Assembly: GCA_003258725.1 (NCBI GenBank)
Contig: QHMG01000018.1
Span: forward strand, 1-24,888
Direction: 5' to 3'
DNA length: 24,888 nt
From: Candidatus Melainabacteria bacterium
GTDB lineage: Bacteria; Cyanobacteriota; Vampirovibrionia; Gastranaerophilales; Gastranaerophilaceae
Translations under genes and position numbers: made by a program
The notes under the pieces: model-generated
Databases searched by the model: none
Told to the model about the DNA's origin: nothing
Seen by the model: the letters and a program-made list of their open reading frames with translations, nothing else
Shown here: positions 7,936-14,964 of the stretch, piece by piece
How positions within the stretch are numbered: position 1 is the first letter of the stretch
How the letters are laid out: the number at the start of each line of letters is the position of its first letter

Positions 7936-9219
7936 ATGGGAATCAAATCAATTATTCTTGCGGCTGGTAAAGGCACACGCATGAAATCAGAAAAATCAAA
8001 AGTTTTGCACACAATTTTCGATAAAACTTTATTAGGATACGTTTTAGATGCTGTAAACGGGACACACATGATTGAACAATCATACGTAATTGTAGGTCAT
8101 CAAGCCGATTCAGTAACAAAATTTGTTGAAGATAATTATGGCAATAATGCGAAAACAATTCTTCAATCACCACAACTAGGTACAGGTCATGCCGTAAGCA
8201 TGGCATGCGAAGATTTAAGCAATTTTGATGGAGAAGTAATAATTCTATGTGGCGATACACCACTTATTACATCAAACACATTGGCGAACTTTATTGATGC
8301 ACATAAAGAAAACAAAGCTGATATTACCGTAATGAGTGCAATTTTTGAAAATCCTAAAAATTACGGAAGAATCGTTAGAAACATCGACCAAACCTTGAAA
8401 AAAATTGTTGAAGAAAAAGATGCAACAAAAGAAGAAAAACAAATTCAAGAAATTAATGCCGGTATTTACTGTATTGACTGGCAAAAGGTAAAAAAAGCCT
8501 TCTCAGAATTAAAGAGTAACAACGCTCAAGGTGAATATTACTTAACTGATATTATTGCTTGGGGTGTAAAAAAGAACCTAAATGTTCAAGCCTTCACCCT
8601 AAAAGATAATTCTGAAATCTTAGGTATAAACTCTAAAGTTCAACTTGCAGAGGCTGCAAAAATTTTGAACAACCGAAACTTAAGAAAGTTAATGGAAAAA
8701 GGTGTTACAATCGTTGACCCAGCTACAACATGGATTAGTGAAGATACTGAAATTGGTACTGACACTATTGTTTATCCTTCAGTTTATATCAACGGCAAAA
8801 ACAAAATCGGTAACAACTGTCAAATCGGTCCAATGTCACATATTAGAGGAAACTGCAAAGTAGGAAACCACGTAAGAATAGGTAATTTTGTGGAAATCAA
8901 AAATTCAATTATCAAAGATAATACAAATGTTTCACACTTAAGCTACGTTGGTGATAGCGAACTTGGTTCTCACGTAAACATTGGCGCAGGCACAATTACC
9001 GCAAATTACAACCCTGTAACTAAAGTTAAAAACAGAACTATCATTGGAGATTATGCAAACACAGGCTCAAATTCAGTTCTTGTAGCTCCTATTGAACTTG
9101 AAGAAGGGGCTTTCGTTGCCGCTGGTGCAGTTGCAACGAAGAATGTCAAGGCTTGGGCTTTAGCATTAAGCAGAGCACCAATGAAAATCTTTGAAAATTG
9201 GGTAAAAAAATCAAAATAA
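7936..9219 (+). CDS. glmU: bifunctional GlmU (UDP-GlcNAc synthesis), shortened left-handed beta-helix
   Basis: GlmU acetylates glucosamine-1-phosphate and then uridylylates it to UDP-GlcNAc, the substrate of MurA in this window. The start is the ATG at 7936 (427 residues) with AAGGAG upstream; the frame remains open further upstream, but only antisense to enolase. The N-terminal uridylyltransferase shows LAAGKGTRM, LQSPQLGTGHAV, CGDTPLI and EEKDATKEEK..EINAGIY. The C-terminal acetyltransferase shows NFVEIKNS, HLSYVGD, GSHVNIGAGTITANYN and LALSRAP. It is about 25-30 residues shorter than typical GlmU. The gap is in the hexapeptide helix, where IGPMSHIRGN follows at once after the IGNNCQ coil, so one or two coils seem missing. 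The dCMP deaminase gene follows after 11 bases. Confidence 0.93.
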   Translation: MGIKSIILAAGKGTRMKSEKSKVLHTIFDKTLLGYVLDAVNGTHMIEQSYVIVGHQADSVTKFVEDNYGNNAKTILQSPQLGTGHAVSMACEDLSNFDGEVIILCGDTPLITSNTLANFIDAHKENKADITVMSAIFENPKNYGRIVRNIDQTLKKIVEEKDATKEEKQIQEINAGIYCIDWQKVKKAFSELKSNNAQGEYYLTDIIAWGVKKNLNVQAFTLKDNSEILGINSKVQLAEAAKILNNRNLRKLMEKGVTIVDPATTWISEDTEIGTDTIVYPSVYINGKNKIGNNCQIGPMSHIRGNCKVGNHVRIGNFVEIKNSIIKDNTNVSHLSYVGDSELGSHVNIGAGTITANYNPVTKVKNRTIIGDYANTGSNSVLVAPIELEEGAFVAAGAVATKNVKAWALALSRAPMKIFENWVKKSK

Positions 9220-9230
9220 TAGAGGTAAAA

Positions 9231-9677
9231 ATGGCAATAAAACCGTGGACAGAATATTTTTTGGACCTTGCAAAAACTTGCGCAAGCCGTTCTAATTGTA
9301 TTAGAGCTCAGGTCGGCGCAGTAATTGTTGGCGAGGATAAAAAAATTAAAGCAACAGGTTACAATGGAACACCGTCAAAGGTTGAATCTTGCGCTGAACG
9401 TGGCAAATGTTATCGAATTGAACATAACATTCAATCAGGAACTCAATACGAAACTTGCCGTTCAATTCATGCTGAACAAAACGCTATAATTCAAGCAGGA
9501 CAAGACCGTTGTAAAGATGCAACAATGTATATTTGGGGACATCAAATGATTTGTATTCTTTGCAAAAGATTTATTGTACAAGCTGGCATTAAAGATGTTT
9601 ACTTACAAAAAGATGAAAACACACCTGTTGTACACGTTTCAGTTGATGACATTAGACGAGATTTAGAAGAACAATAA
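9231..9677 (+). CDS. dCMP deaminase (ComEB-like)
   Basis: Predicted 148-residue zinc enzyme that deaminates dCMP to dUMP, the substrate of the thymidylate synthase encoded at 23624. The start is the ATG at 9231, preceded by AGAGGT; a longer in-frame start lies inside glmU and lacks a better site. The zinc site is H80-A-E82, with Glu82 as proton shuttle, plus Cys108 and Cys111 in ICILC. The usual proline of the P-C-x-x-C motif is isoleucine here. An extra Cys-rich region typical of the dCMP branch (YNGTPSKVESCAERGKC) precedes the HAE motif, separating it from cytidine and tRNA-adenosine deaminases. It is co-transcribed with glmU and closed by a strong terminator. Confidence 0.9.
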   Translation: MAIKPWTEYFLDLAKTCASRSNCIRAQVGAVIVGEDKKIKATGYNGTPSKVESCAERGKCYRIEHNIQSGTQYETCRSIHAEQNAIIQAGQDRCKDATMYIWGHQMICILCKRFIVQAGIKDVYLQKDENTPVVHVSVDDIRRDLEEQ

Positions 9678-9682
9678 CACAA

Positions 9683-9718
9683 AAAAGGCGGTTTGAATTA
9701 AAATTCAAACCGCCTTTT
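9683..9718. terminator. bidirectional intrinsic terminator
   Basis: A perfect 16-bp stem (AAAAGGCGGTTTGAAT at 9683-9698, complement at 9703-9718) has a TAAA loop. T runs occur on both strands, four on plus and six on minus. It serves both the glmU-deaminase unit and the converging small gene at 9740. Confidence 0.9.
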
Positions 9719-9739
9719 AAAAAACTTATTAAAGATAAA

Positions 9740-9970
9740 TTACATTCTTTTCAATTTATTTTTTCTAATTTTGTTATCCATCTGATCTAACTTATCAAGC
9801 ATTTGATAAGAGAATTTGTCTTTTTCCATTTGCAAAGCATTACGTTTATCCATTTCGTGCAACATCTTCATATCAGAGTTTGGTCCGATATTTCTCATTG
9901 CTGACATTTGTGCATTTGCTGTATTCATAATTCTAAATGCGGCATCGCTTCTGCCTACTCCGTAAATCAT
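9740..9970 (-). CDS. small Met-rich helical protein, function unknown
   Basis: Predicted 76 residues from the ATG at 9968-9970, with AGAGGT just upstream. An in-frame GTG two codons earlier overlaps that site and is less likely. The product has 11 methionines, no Cys or Trp, no signal peptide and no membrane segment. It looks like two or three amphipathic helices with a basic C-terminus (NKIRKNKLKRM). A good promoter with TATAAT lies about 30 bases upstream and a bidirectional terminator lies just past the stop, so it is a complete single-gene transcription unit. It diverges from the R3H ATPase gene. I do not recognise a family. Confidence 0.7.
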   Translation of the reverse strand: MIYGVGRSDAAFRIMNTANAQMSAMRNIGPNSDMKMLHEMDKRNALQMEKDKFSYQMLDKLDQMDNKIRKNKLKRM

Positions 9971-9998
9971 AAGCACCTCTTATTTTCTGTACACTACA

Positions 9999-10027
9999 AT
10001 TATAACACATGTTTATTAAAATCACAA
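9999..10027 (-). promoter_or_regulatory. promoter of the small Met-rich protein gene
   Basis: On minus, TTGTGA (10022-10027), 17 bases, then a perfect TATAAT (9999-10004) preceded by TGT (extended -10). It predicts a leader of about 22 bases. Confidence 0.65.
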
Positions 10028-10034
10028 AAAAAAT

Positions 10035-10059
10035 TATTTGATAGATACATTATCAAATA
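10035..10059. repeat. 9-bp inverted repeat upstream of the R3H ATPase gene
   Basis: TATTTGATA (10035-10043) and TATCAAATA (10051-10059) are perfect inverted arms around GATACAT. It lies in the divergent region just beyond the -35 of the Met-rich gene. It could be an operator or an RNA hairpin; no T run follows, so it is not a terminator. Confidence 0.35.
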
Positions 10060-10069
10060 TGTAGAAAGT

Positions 10070-10098
10070 TTTACAATTAAGGCATTTAAGATTGTAAA
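10070..10098. repeat. second inverted repeat upstream of the R3H ATPase gene
   Basis: TTTACAAT (10070-10077) and ATTGTAAA (10091-10098) are perfect arms 13 bases apart. The pairing extends outward (AAGT..ACTT) if one T is bulged. Together with the repeat at 10035 it makes this 240-base divergent region richer in dyads than other gaps in the window. Confidence 0.35.
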
Positions 10099-10215
10099 CT
10101 TTTGTAACATGCAAGAATTTTCCATAGAAAAATGTGATAATAGCTATATAAAAAGTGGTATTATACTAATAGATGGAGTAAAGTTCTTGGTACACAGGAA
10201 CAGATAAAGGACAGA

Positions 10216-11868
10216 ATGAACGATATACAATTTCAGAATGATCTTGACCGATTAATTGAAGTATTGCCTCCTAAAATAACAAAATTATTAAACCATGAGG
10301 CTCTAAACGACGTTATTGAATTAGTTTTAGACATTGGACGTCTACCAGAAATTCGACACGCTAGCGGAAAGATTGAAAGTTTGAATTGCGAACCAATCGT
10401 TTATGATGATTTGGACTATGTCACTAGTCGTATACCTGAATTTACATCGGATAATCGTTCTGGTATTGCTGGTACTTTACACAGAATTAGTGCCATTAGA
10501 AACCGTCAAGGTCGTGTAATTGGACTTACCTGCAGAATTGGTAGGGTTGTAACAGGTACTATTGCTTGTATTAAAGACTTTGTAATGCAAGGCAAGAGCA
10601 TTTTATTCTTAGGCAAACCTGGTGTTGGTAAGACTACAAAGCTAAGAGAAATTTCACGTTTAGTTGCAGATGAATTGGGCAAACGTGTTGTTATTGTTGA
10701 TACATCAAACGAAATTGCAGGAGATGGTGATACTCCTCACCCTGCAATTGGTAAAGCTAGAAGAATGCAGGTTCGTCAACCAGAATTTCAAAAAGATATT
10801 ATGATTGAAGCTGTTGAAAACCACACTCCAGAAGTTATCGTTGTTGATGAAATTGGTACTGAGGCTGAAGCTCAAGCAGCCAGAACAATTGCTGAACGTG
10901 GTGTTATGCTTATTGCAACAGCACATGGTCAAAGTTTAGAAAATTTGATTAAAAATCCTGCATTATCAGACCTTGTAGGTGGTATTCAATCTGTAACATT
11001 AGGCGATGATGAAGCTAAACGCCGTGCATCACAAAAAACAGTTCTAGAACGTGAAAAACAACCAACTTTTGATATTGTAATTGAAATTATTGATAGAAAC
11101 ACTTTGGCTGTATATAAAGATGCAGCAGAAGCCGTTGATTATATCTTAAGAGGTTGGCCTATTAGACCAGAAATCAGAAAAGTTGACAAAACTTATGATA
11201 ACAAACCTGCTGAAATTAAAGTTGAAGAAAATCTTGTTAAGGTTGAACCGTCAAAGGAAACTCCAGAACAAATCATTGATAGAATTAACGAAACAGACCG
11301 TAAAATTGCGCAACAAGATCCTGCTGACAGATTAAAATTTAGCTTTAATAGAAAAGATTATGTTAAAGAAGCTAAAAAATTCAAAAAGATTTACTTATAT
11401 GCTGTTTCAAGAACAATCGTTGAAAAGATTATTGAACGCTTAGATCTAAATGCTGAAATAACAAAGAATATTGATGATGCAGACTTAGTAATTGCACACA
11501 AAAACTTTGCAAAAGGTGGAGCGAAAATTTTAAGTACAGCAAACAATTATAGATTACAAATATTTTATGTAAAAACAAACTCAATGGCTCAAATTCAAAA
11601 GGTTGTCAAAGAAGCATTAGATATCAGAGAATCTTCACAACCAGTACAAGGCTATTACGACAATACAGAAAAAGCCCTTGATGAAGCTCAAAATGCTATT
11701 AACCAAGTTCTTGCAGGTGCTAAAGATGTGGAAATTTCACCACAAAATCAACAAGTAAGAAAACTTCAACACGAACTTGTTGAACAGCATAATTTGTCTA
11801 GCGAAAGCATTGGTGAAGGCGAAGAACGTCACTTAAAAATCGTTGGCGGACAAGACTTTAAGGGCTAA
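10216..11868 (+). CDS. SpoIIIAA/Ycf45-type AAA ATPase with C-terminal R3H domain
   Basis: Predicted 550-residue cytosolic ATPase of the family called ycf45 in algal plastids and annotated in cyanobacteria as an R3H-domain nucleic-acid-binding protein. The role is not established; RNA or single-stranded DNA binding is inferred from the R3H domain. Residues 1-120 are the family N-terminal domain. Walker A is GKPGVGKTT (133-141) and Walker B is VIVVDEIG with Asp211 and Glu212. A charged linker follows at about 325-380. A second alpha/beta domain (about 385-475) precedes the R3H segment near 505-545 (ISPQNQQVRKLQHELVEQHN). The start has AAAGGA 4-5 bases upstream. A TGG-TATTAT extended -10 lies near 10160 without a clear -35. 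The stop overlaps that of the converging gene. Confidence 0.88.
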   Translation: MNDIQFQNDLDRLIEVLPPKITKLLNHEALNDVIELVLDIGRLPEIRHASGKIESLNCEPIVYDDLDYVTSRIPEFTSDNRSGIAGTLHRISAIRNRQGRVIGLTCRIGRVVTGTIACIKDFVMQGKSILFLGKPGVGKTTKLREISRLVADELGKRVVIVDTSNEIAGDGDTPHPAIGKARRMQVRQPEFQKDIMIEAVENHTPEVIVVDEIGTEAEAQAARTIAERGVMLIATAHGQSLENLIKNPALSDLVGGIQSVTLGDDEAKRRASQKTVLEREKQPTFDIVIEIIDRNTLAVYKDAAEAVDYILRGWPIRPEIRKVDKTYDNKPAEIKVEENLVKVEPSKETPEQIIDRINETDRKIAQQDPADRLKFSFNRKDYVKEAKKFKKIYLYAVSRTIVEKIIERLDLNAEITKNIDDADLVIAHKNFAKGGAKILSTANNYRLQIFYVKTNSMAQIQKVVKEALDIRESSQPVQGYYDNTEKALDEAQNAINQVLAGAKDVEISPQNQQVRKLQHELVEQHNLSSESIGEGEERHLKIVGGQDFKG

Positions 11869-12671
11869 AATTCAACAATTTGAGTCATTATTGAATAACT
11901 ATTTTTACCTTCTTCGTTAAGGTAAATGATTTTGTAGTGAGGTTCTTTACCACTAGCCGGAGAAGATATAATATGTCTTACACCATTAATTTGTTCTTCT
12001 CTATCATAATGATAGTGTCCCGAAACAATAGCTAAAATGTTATTGTATTTAGAAATTATATCAAAATATTCATTTGATTTGTATAAATCATGGCTTGATG
12101 GGTGCGTAATATCTCTTTGCCTCAATAATGGAAAATGTTGAACTAAGACAACAGAATATTTTTCATATTTTTTTAATTGTTTATCCAACCACGCAAGTGT
12201 GTCTTGTTTATAATAACCATTTGGACCTGGCATCAACGCTTTTTGTCCGTCTACAAAAATAAAAACAACATTGTCTTTTTTTACAACATAATTAAAACTT
12301 TTTATATGTTTAAGAGTGTATTTATTTACAACATGTAAATATTCAGGTTTATCAAACCCACCAGATTTGAAACAGTCGTGATTTCCAATTTGAATATAAT
12401 AAGGTACATTCAATCTTTTAATGCCTTTTAAAAATTTCACAAGACTTTTTTCATTAGCAGAATCAATGTTATCGCCTGTAAATAAGACTATATCAAGATT
12501 TTTTGTTTTGTTAAGACTTCTTACAAGATTTGTCAAGCGAGCATCAGAATCTTCCGTATTATTATAGTGAAAATCTGTTACTTGAACCACTTTTAAGTCT
12601 TTCGCTCTTGCAATTGAGCCAAAAAACAGCATTATTGTTGTTAAAATAAATATGTACAACTTTTTTTTCAT
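11865..12671 (-). CDS. exported calcineurin-like metallophosphoesterase
   Basis: Predicted 268-residue dinuclear-metal phosphoesterase. The N-terminus is a Sec signal peptide with likely cleavage after ARA (residue 23), so it acts outside the cytosol. Metal-site motifs occur in family order: DFH (33-35), GDN (66-68), GNHD (96-99), a lone His179 in VLVQHFP and GHYH (218-221). The substrate is unknown; related enzymes hydrolyse nucleotides, phosphodiesters or lipid-linked pyrophosphates. Its stop (TAG at 11865-11867) overlaps the stop of the R3H ATPase gene on the other strand by 4 bases, leaving no room for a terminator between them. The ribosome site is weak (AGGT, about 12 bases upstream). 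It diverges from the glycosyltransferase gene with a 75-base gap. Confidence 0.88.
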   Translation of the reverse strand: MKKKLYIFILTTIMLFFGSIARAKDLKVVQVTDFHYNNTEDSDARLTNLVRSLNKTKNLDIVLFTGDNIDSANEKSLVKFLKGIKRLNVPYYIQIGNHDCFKSGGFDKPEYLHVVNKYTLKHIKSFNYVVKKDNVVFIFVDGQKALMPGPNGYYKQDTLAWLDKQLKKYEKYSVVLVQHFPLLRQRDITHPSSHDLYKSNEYFDIISKYNNILAIVSGHYHYDREEQINGVRHIISSPASGKEPHYKIIYLNEEGKNSYSIMTQIVEF

Positions 12672-12746
12672 AATTTGCGAAACCTATTTATATATGTTAA
12701 ACTTACAAATAAATTATATCATAGTCATGTATATTAAGGAGAAAAA

Positions 12747-14480
12747 ATGAATAAAATTAAATTTTATATTGAAAAACATCCAGATGTATTTTCAATTTTA
12801 TTGTTAGCGGTTTTATGCGGAATTTTCTTATTTTGGGGATTAAATTTCTACCCACTAATTGACGTTGACGAAACTAGATATGCAGTTATGTCAAAAGATT
12901 TGATGAATTCCAACAATTGGAACTTGTTATTATTAAACTCAGTTCCTTTCTTAGAAAAACCACCCTTCTATTTCTGGATTGTAGCAGCCTCAATTAAATT
13001 TTTTGGGAAATTTTCTACTTTTTCTGTAAGATTTCCAATCGCATTAATGGCATCTTTCTTGGTATTCTTCACATACTTCTTTGGAAGAAAAATTATCTCA
13101 AGAAAATTTGGTTTAATGAGTGCCGTTGTAATGTTAACAAGTGTATTCTACTTAGTATTTGCACACATTGCGATTTTAGATATGATACTTACAGTTTGGT
13201 TAGCAAGTGCATTATATAGTGCTTATTTAGCACACGTCGTAAAAGACCATCACAAAAAATATTGTTGGTGGGGATTTTGGACTTTTGCAGGTTTAGGCTT
13301 CTTAGCTAAAGGTATTCTTGCTATTGCAATCCCATTAGTAGTTGTATTTATATACTGTTACTTAACTAAAACATTAAAAGAAATGTTTAAACCTCTACAT
13401 AGCGTAGTTGGTATTATAATCTTCTTACTTATCGTTATGCCTTGGCATATCGCAATGTACAGAGATTTTGGAAATTCATTCTTGTATGAATATTTCTTCA
13501 AACATCACTTTGAAAGATTAATTAATTCAAACGAAATTGGTAGAAAACACTCTTTATTCTACTTTATTCCAGTATTCATCGTTGCCTTCATGCCTTGGAC
13601 AATAATCTTCTTAGCGGCTATTACAGACGGCTGCAAAGATTTGATTAACAGATTTAAAAATGCACAAGGTAAATTAGTTGAAAAATTAATGTCAACACTT
13701 GAAGCTAAAGATGAAAATCAACATTTAATCTTGTTTGCAAGCATATATTTTATTGTAACATTTGGCGTAATGAGCATTTCAAGCACAAAATTACCAACAT
13801 ACATCTTACCAGCAATTCCTGCGGCAGCTTTGTTAACAGGTTATTTCTGGTGTAGAAGTTATAAAGAAAATAAATTTGCATTGTCATTGTCAACTCATAT
13901 GGTAGCAATTATTTTTATCATTGCCGGTTTAGTTGCATCAATCGGGTTTGTATTTTTACCAAGCAATGTTATTGAACTTATTGATCCATTTAAGTACCCT
14001 GTATTAATTGGATGCTGTTTCGTTGGTATTTTATTATTAGTTCAACTAAAAACAGAAAAAGTACTTTCTATTTTTTCAGGTTATGTAATTACAATGTTCT
14101 TTGTCATTACCTTTGCTGTAACATACTTGTTTAACTTAATTTATGCAGGTGGAGAAAACGAGTTAGTACTTTATTCAAATTATGCCAATACAACAAATAC
14201 AAGACTTGTAACTTTCGACTTTGCGGTTAAACCAAGTACAAAAATTAACTATGGTGATTATGTGTACTTTATTACTGACACAGATTTTGATAAGTTTAAT
14301 GAACTTGCTGGAAGTACCTTGCCAACATACTTTATTGTAAAGAACAAAAATGTTACAAATGGCGGATATCAAGATAAAATAGACAAAAAGTTATACTTGA
14401 TACAACAAGGCAAAAAGTACTCATTATACTTTAACAAAAAACTGCCTGAAAAGTTAATTGTTAATCCATATATGCAATAG
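12747..14480 (+). CDS. GT39/ArnT-like membrane glycosyltransferase
   Basis: Predicted 577-residue integral membrane GT-C enzyme of the ArnT/PMT type, using a polyprenyl-phosphate sugar donor on the outer face of the cytoplasmic membrane. The first transmembrane helix (about 15-33) is followed by the catalytic acidic loop DVDETRYA (39-46). KPPFYFW (about 70) and many further hydrophobic segments follow, then a soluble C-terminal part from about 470. The start has a strong AAGGAG 6 bases upstream. The acceptor (lipid A, a wall polymer or a protein) cannot be told. No sugar-modification genes adjoin it, so it may act alone or with genes elsewhere. An intrinsic terminator follows within 75 bases. 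Confidence 0.87.
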   Translation: MNKIKFYIEKHPDVFSILLLAVLCGIFLFWGLNFYPLIDVDETRYAVMSKDLMNSNNWNLLLLNSVPFLEKPPFYFWIVAASIKFFGKFSTFSVRFPIALMASFLVFFTYFFGRKIISRKFGLMSAVVMLTSVFYLVFAHIAILDMILTVWLASALYSAYLAHVVKDHHKKYCWWGFWTFAGLGFLAKGILAIAIPLVVVFIYCYLTKTLKEMFKPLHSVVGIIIFLLIVMPWHIAMYRDFGNSFLYEYFFKHHFERLINSNEIGRKHSLFYFIPVFIVAFMPWTIIFLAAITDGCKDLINRFKNAQGKLVEKLMSTLEAKDENQHLILFASIYFIVTFGVMSISSTKLPTYILPAIPAAALLTGYFWCRSYKENKFALSLSTHMVAIIFIIAGLVASIGFVFLPSNVIELIDPFKYPVLIGCCFVGILLLVQLKTEKVLSIFSGYVITMFFVITFAVTYLFNLIYAGGENELVLYSNYANTTNTRLVTFDFAVKPSTKINYGDYVYFITDTDFDKFNELAGSTLPTYFIVKNKNVTNGGYQDKIDKKLYLIQQGKKYSLYFNKKLPEKLIVNPYMQ

Positions 14481-14511
14481 CATTTGCTACATGTCAAGAA
14501 TATTAAGAAAG

Positions 14512-14554
14512 AACGGTGATTTAAAATTGTCAATGAAAAAATCACCGTTTTTTT
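14512..14554 (+). terminator. intrinsic terminator of the glycosyltransferase gene
   Basis: An 11-bp perfect stem (AACGGTGATTT at 14512-14522 and complement at 14539-14549), a 16-base loop and a T run at 14548-14554, beginning 31 bases past the stop codon. Confidence 0.8.
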
Positions 14555-14585
14555 ACGTAAATTCATTAAATTTTCTTCATTAAGA

Positions 14586-14615
14586 TTGTTAATATAACTA
14601 TGTTTCAGTCATAAT
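14586..14615 (+). promoter_or_regulatory. candidate promoter of the anmK-upstream RNA
   Basis: TTGTTA (14586-14591), 18 bases, then CATAAT (14610-14615). The predicted transcription start is near 14622. It is the best promoter-like pair I can find before the structured stretch leading to anmK. Confidence 0.35.
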
Positions 14616-14619
14616 AGCG

Positions 14620-14947
14620 GGCATGGTCAATTGTAAAAATTATTTAATTATTTTTTACTTGTAAATCATGTCTGAATAAACTACGATAATATAGTCGAAA
14701 GACACATAGCAAATAAGAAAAAGATTTTACACAATTGGACGAAATAGAATAGCAAAGGGGTGGTGGCAAAACTCTACGTATTAGGGAATGAAATTAAATA
14801 GCGGGAATTAGAAAATTTTAGTTTAGAAAAAAGATTTAAGAAAAATTTAAAAACGTATTAATTGAAAAAAATAATTTATTAAAATAGAACTAAACAATCT
14901 TGGGAGATATTGGATAGTTGAAAAACTTGCCGAAAGGCAAGTTTTTT
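14620..14947 (+). ncRNA. candidate structured RNA: stand-alone sRNA or anmK leader with attenuator
   Basis: A stretch of about 330 bases with no credible reading frame lies between a terminator and the anmK start and ends in its own intrinsic terminator. The plus strand is purine-rich with isolated G-rich islands in AT-rich DNA (near 14620, 14757 and 14801), as in structured RNAs. Visible pairings are GGCATG (14620-14625) with a CATGTC around 14668, enclosing a GTAAAAAT/ATTTTTTAC helix; GTC-GAAA-GAC near 14697; the 7-bp long-range pair TTTAGTT (14817-14823) with AACTAAA (14888-14894); and an imperfect CAATCT hairpin at 14895-14912. AATAGCGGG occurs twice (14613 and 14797). I find no RNase P, tmRNA, SRP RNA or known riboswitch core. 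Function unknown. Confidence 0.45.
14921..14947 (+). terminator. terminator or attenuator hairpin just upstream of anmK
   Basis: An 11-bp perfect stem (AAAAACTTGCC at 14921-14931 and complement at 14936-14946) is capped by GAAA and ends in a T run. It finishes 17 bases before the anmK ATG. That is an attenuator-like position if transcription comes from upstream. Confidence 0.85.
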
Positions 14948-14955
14948 CATATAAT
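14927..14955 (+). promoter_or_regulatory. anmK: predicted anmK promoter giving a nearly leaderless mRNA
   Basis: TTGCCG (14927-14932), 17 bases, then a perfect TATAAT (14950-14955). The -35 lies inside the terminator hairpin. The expected start (about 14962) is only 2-4 bases before the ATG at 14965, and no Shine-Dalgarno sequence is present. Confidence 0.5.
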
Positions 14956-14964
14956 AAACTCATT

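Noticed and set aside
9908..10207. 99-residue frame on plus upstream of the R3H ATPase
   Set aside because: It runs antisense through the Met-rich gene and its promoter, has no ribosome site, and has a Cys-rich, unlikely composition.
14757..14775. AGGGGTGGTGG resembling a T-box antiterminator core
   Set aside because: The core lacks the ACC part, lies about 160 bases before the terminator, and the next gene is not tRNA- or amino-acid-related.
14620..14947. RNase P RNA, tmRNA or SRP RNA in the anmK upstream gap
   Set aside because: The diagnostic cores (GAGGAAAGTCC, the tmRNA tRNA-like end, the SRP GGNAGCA loop) are absent on both strands.
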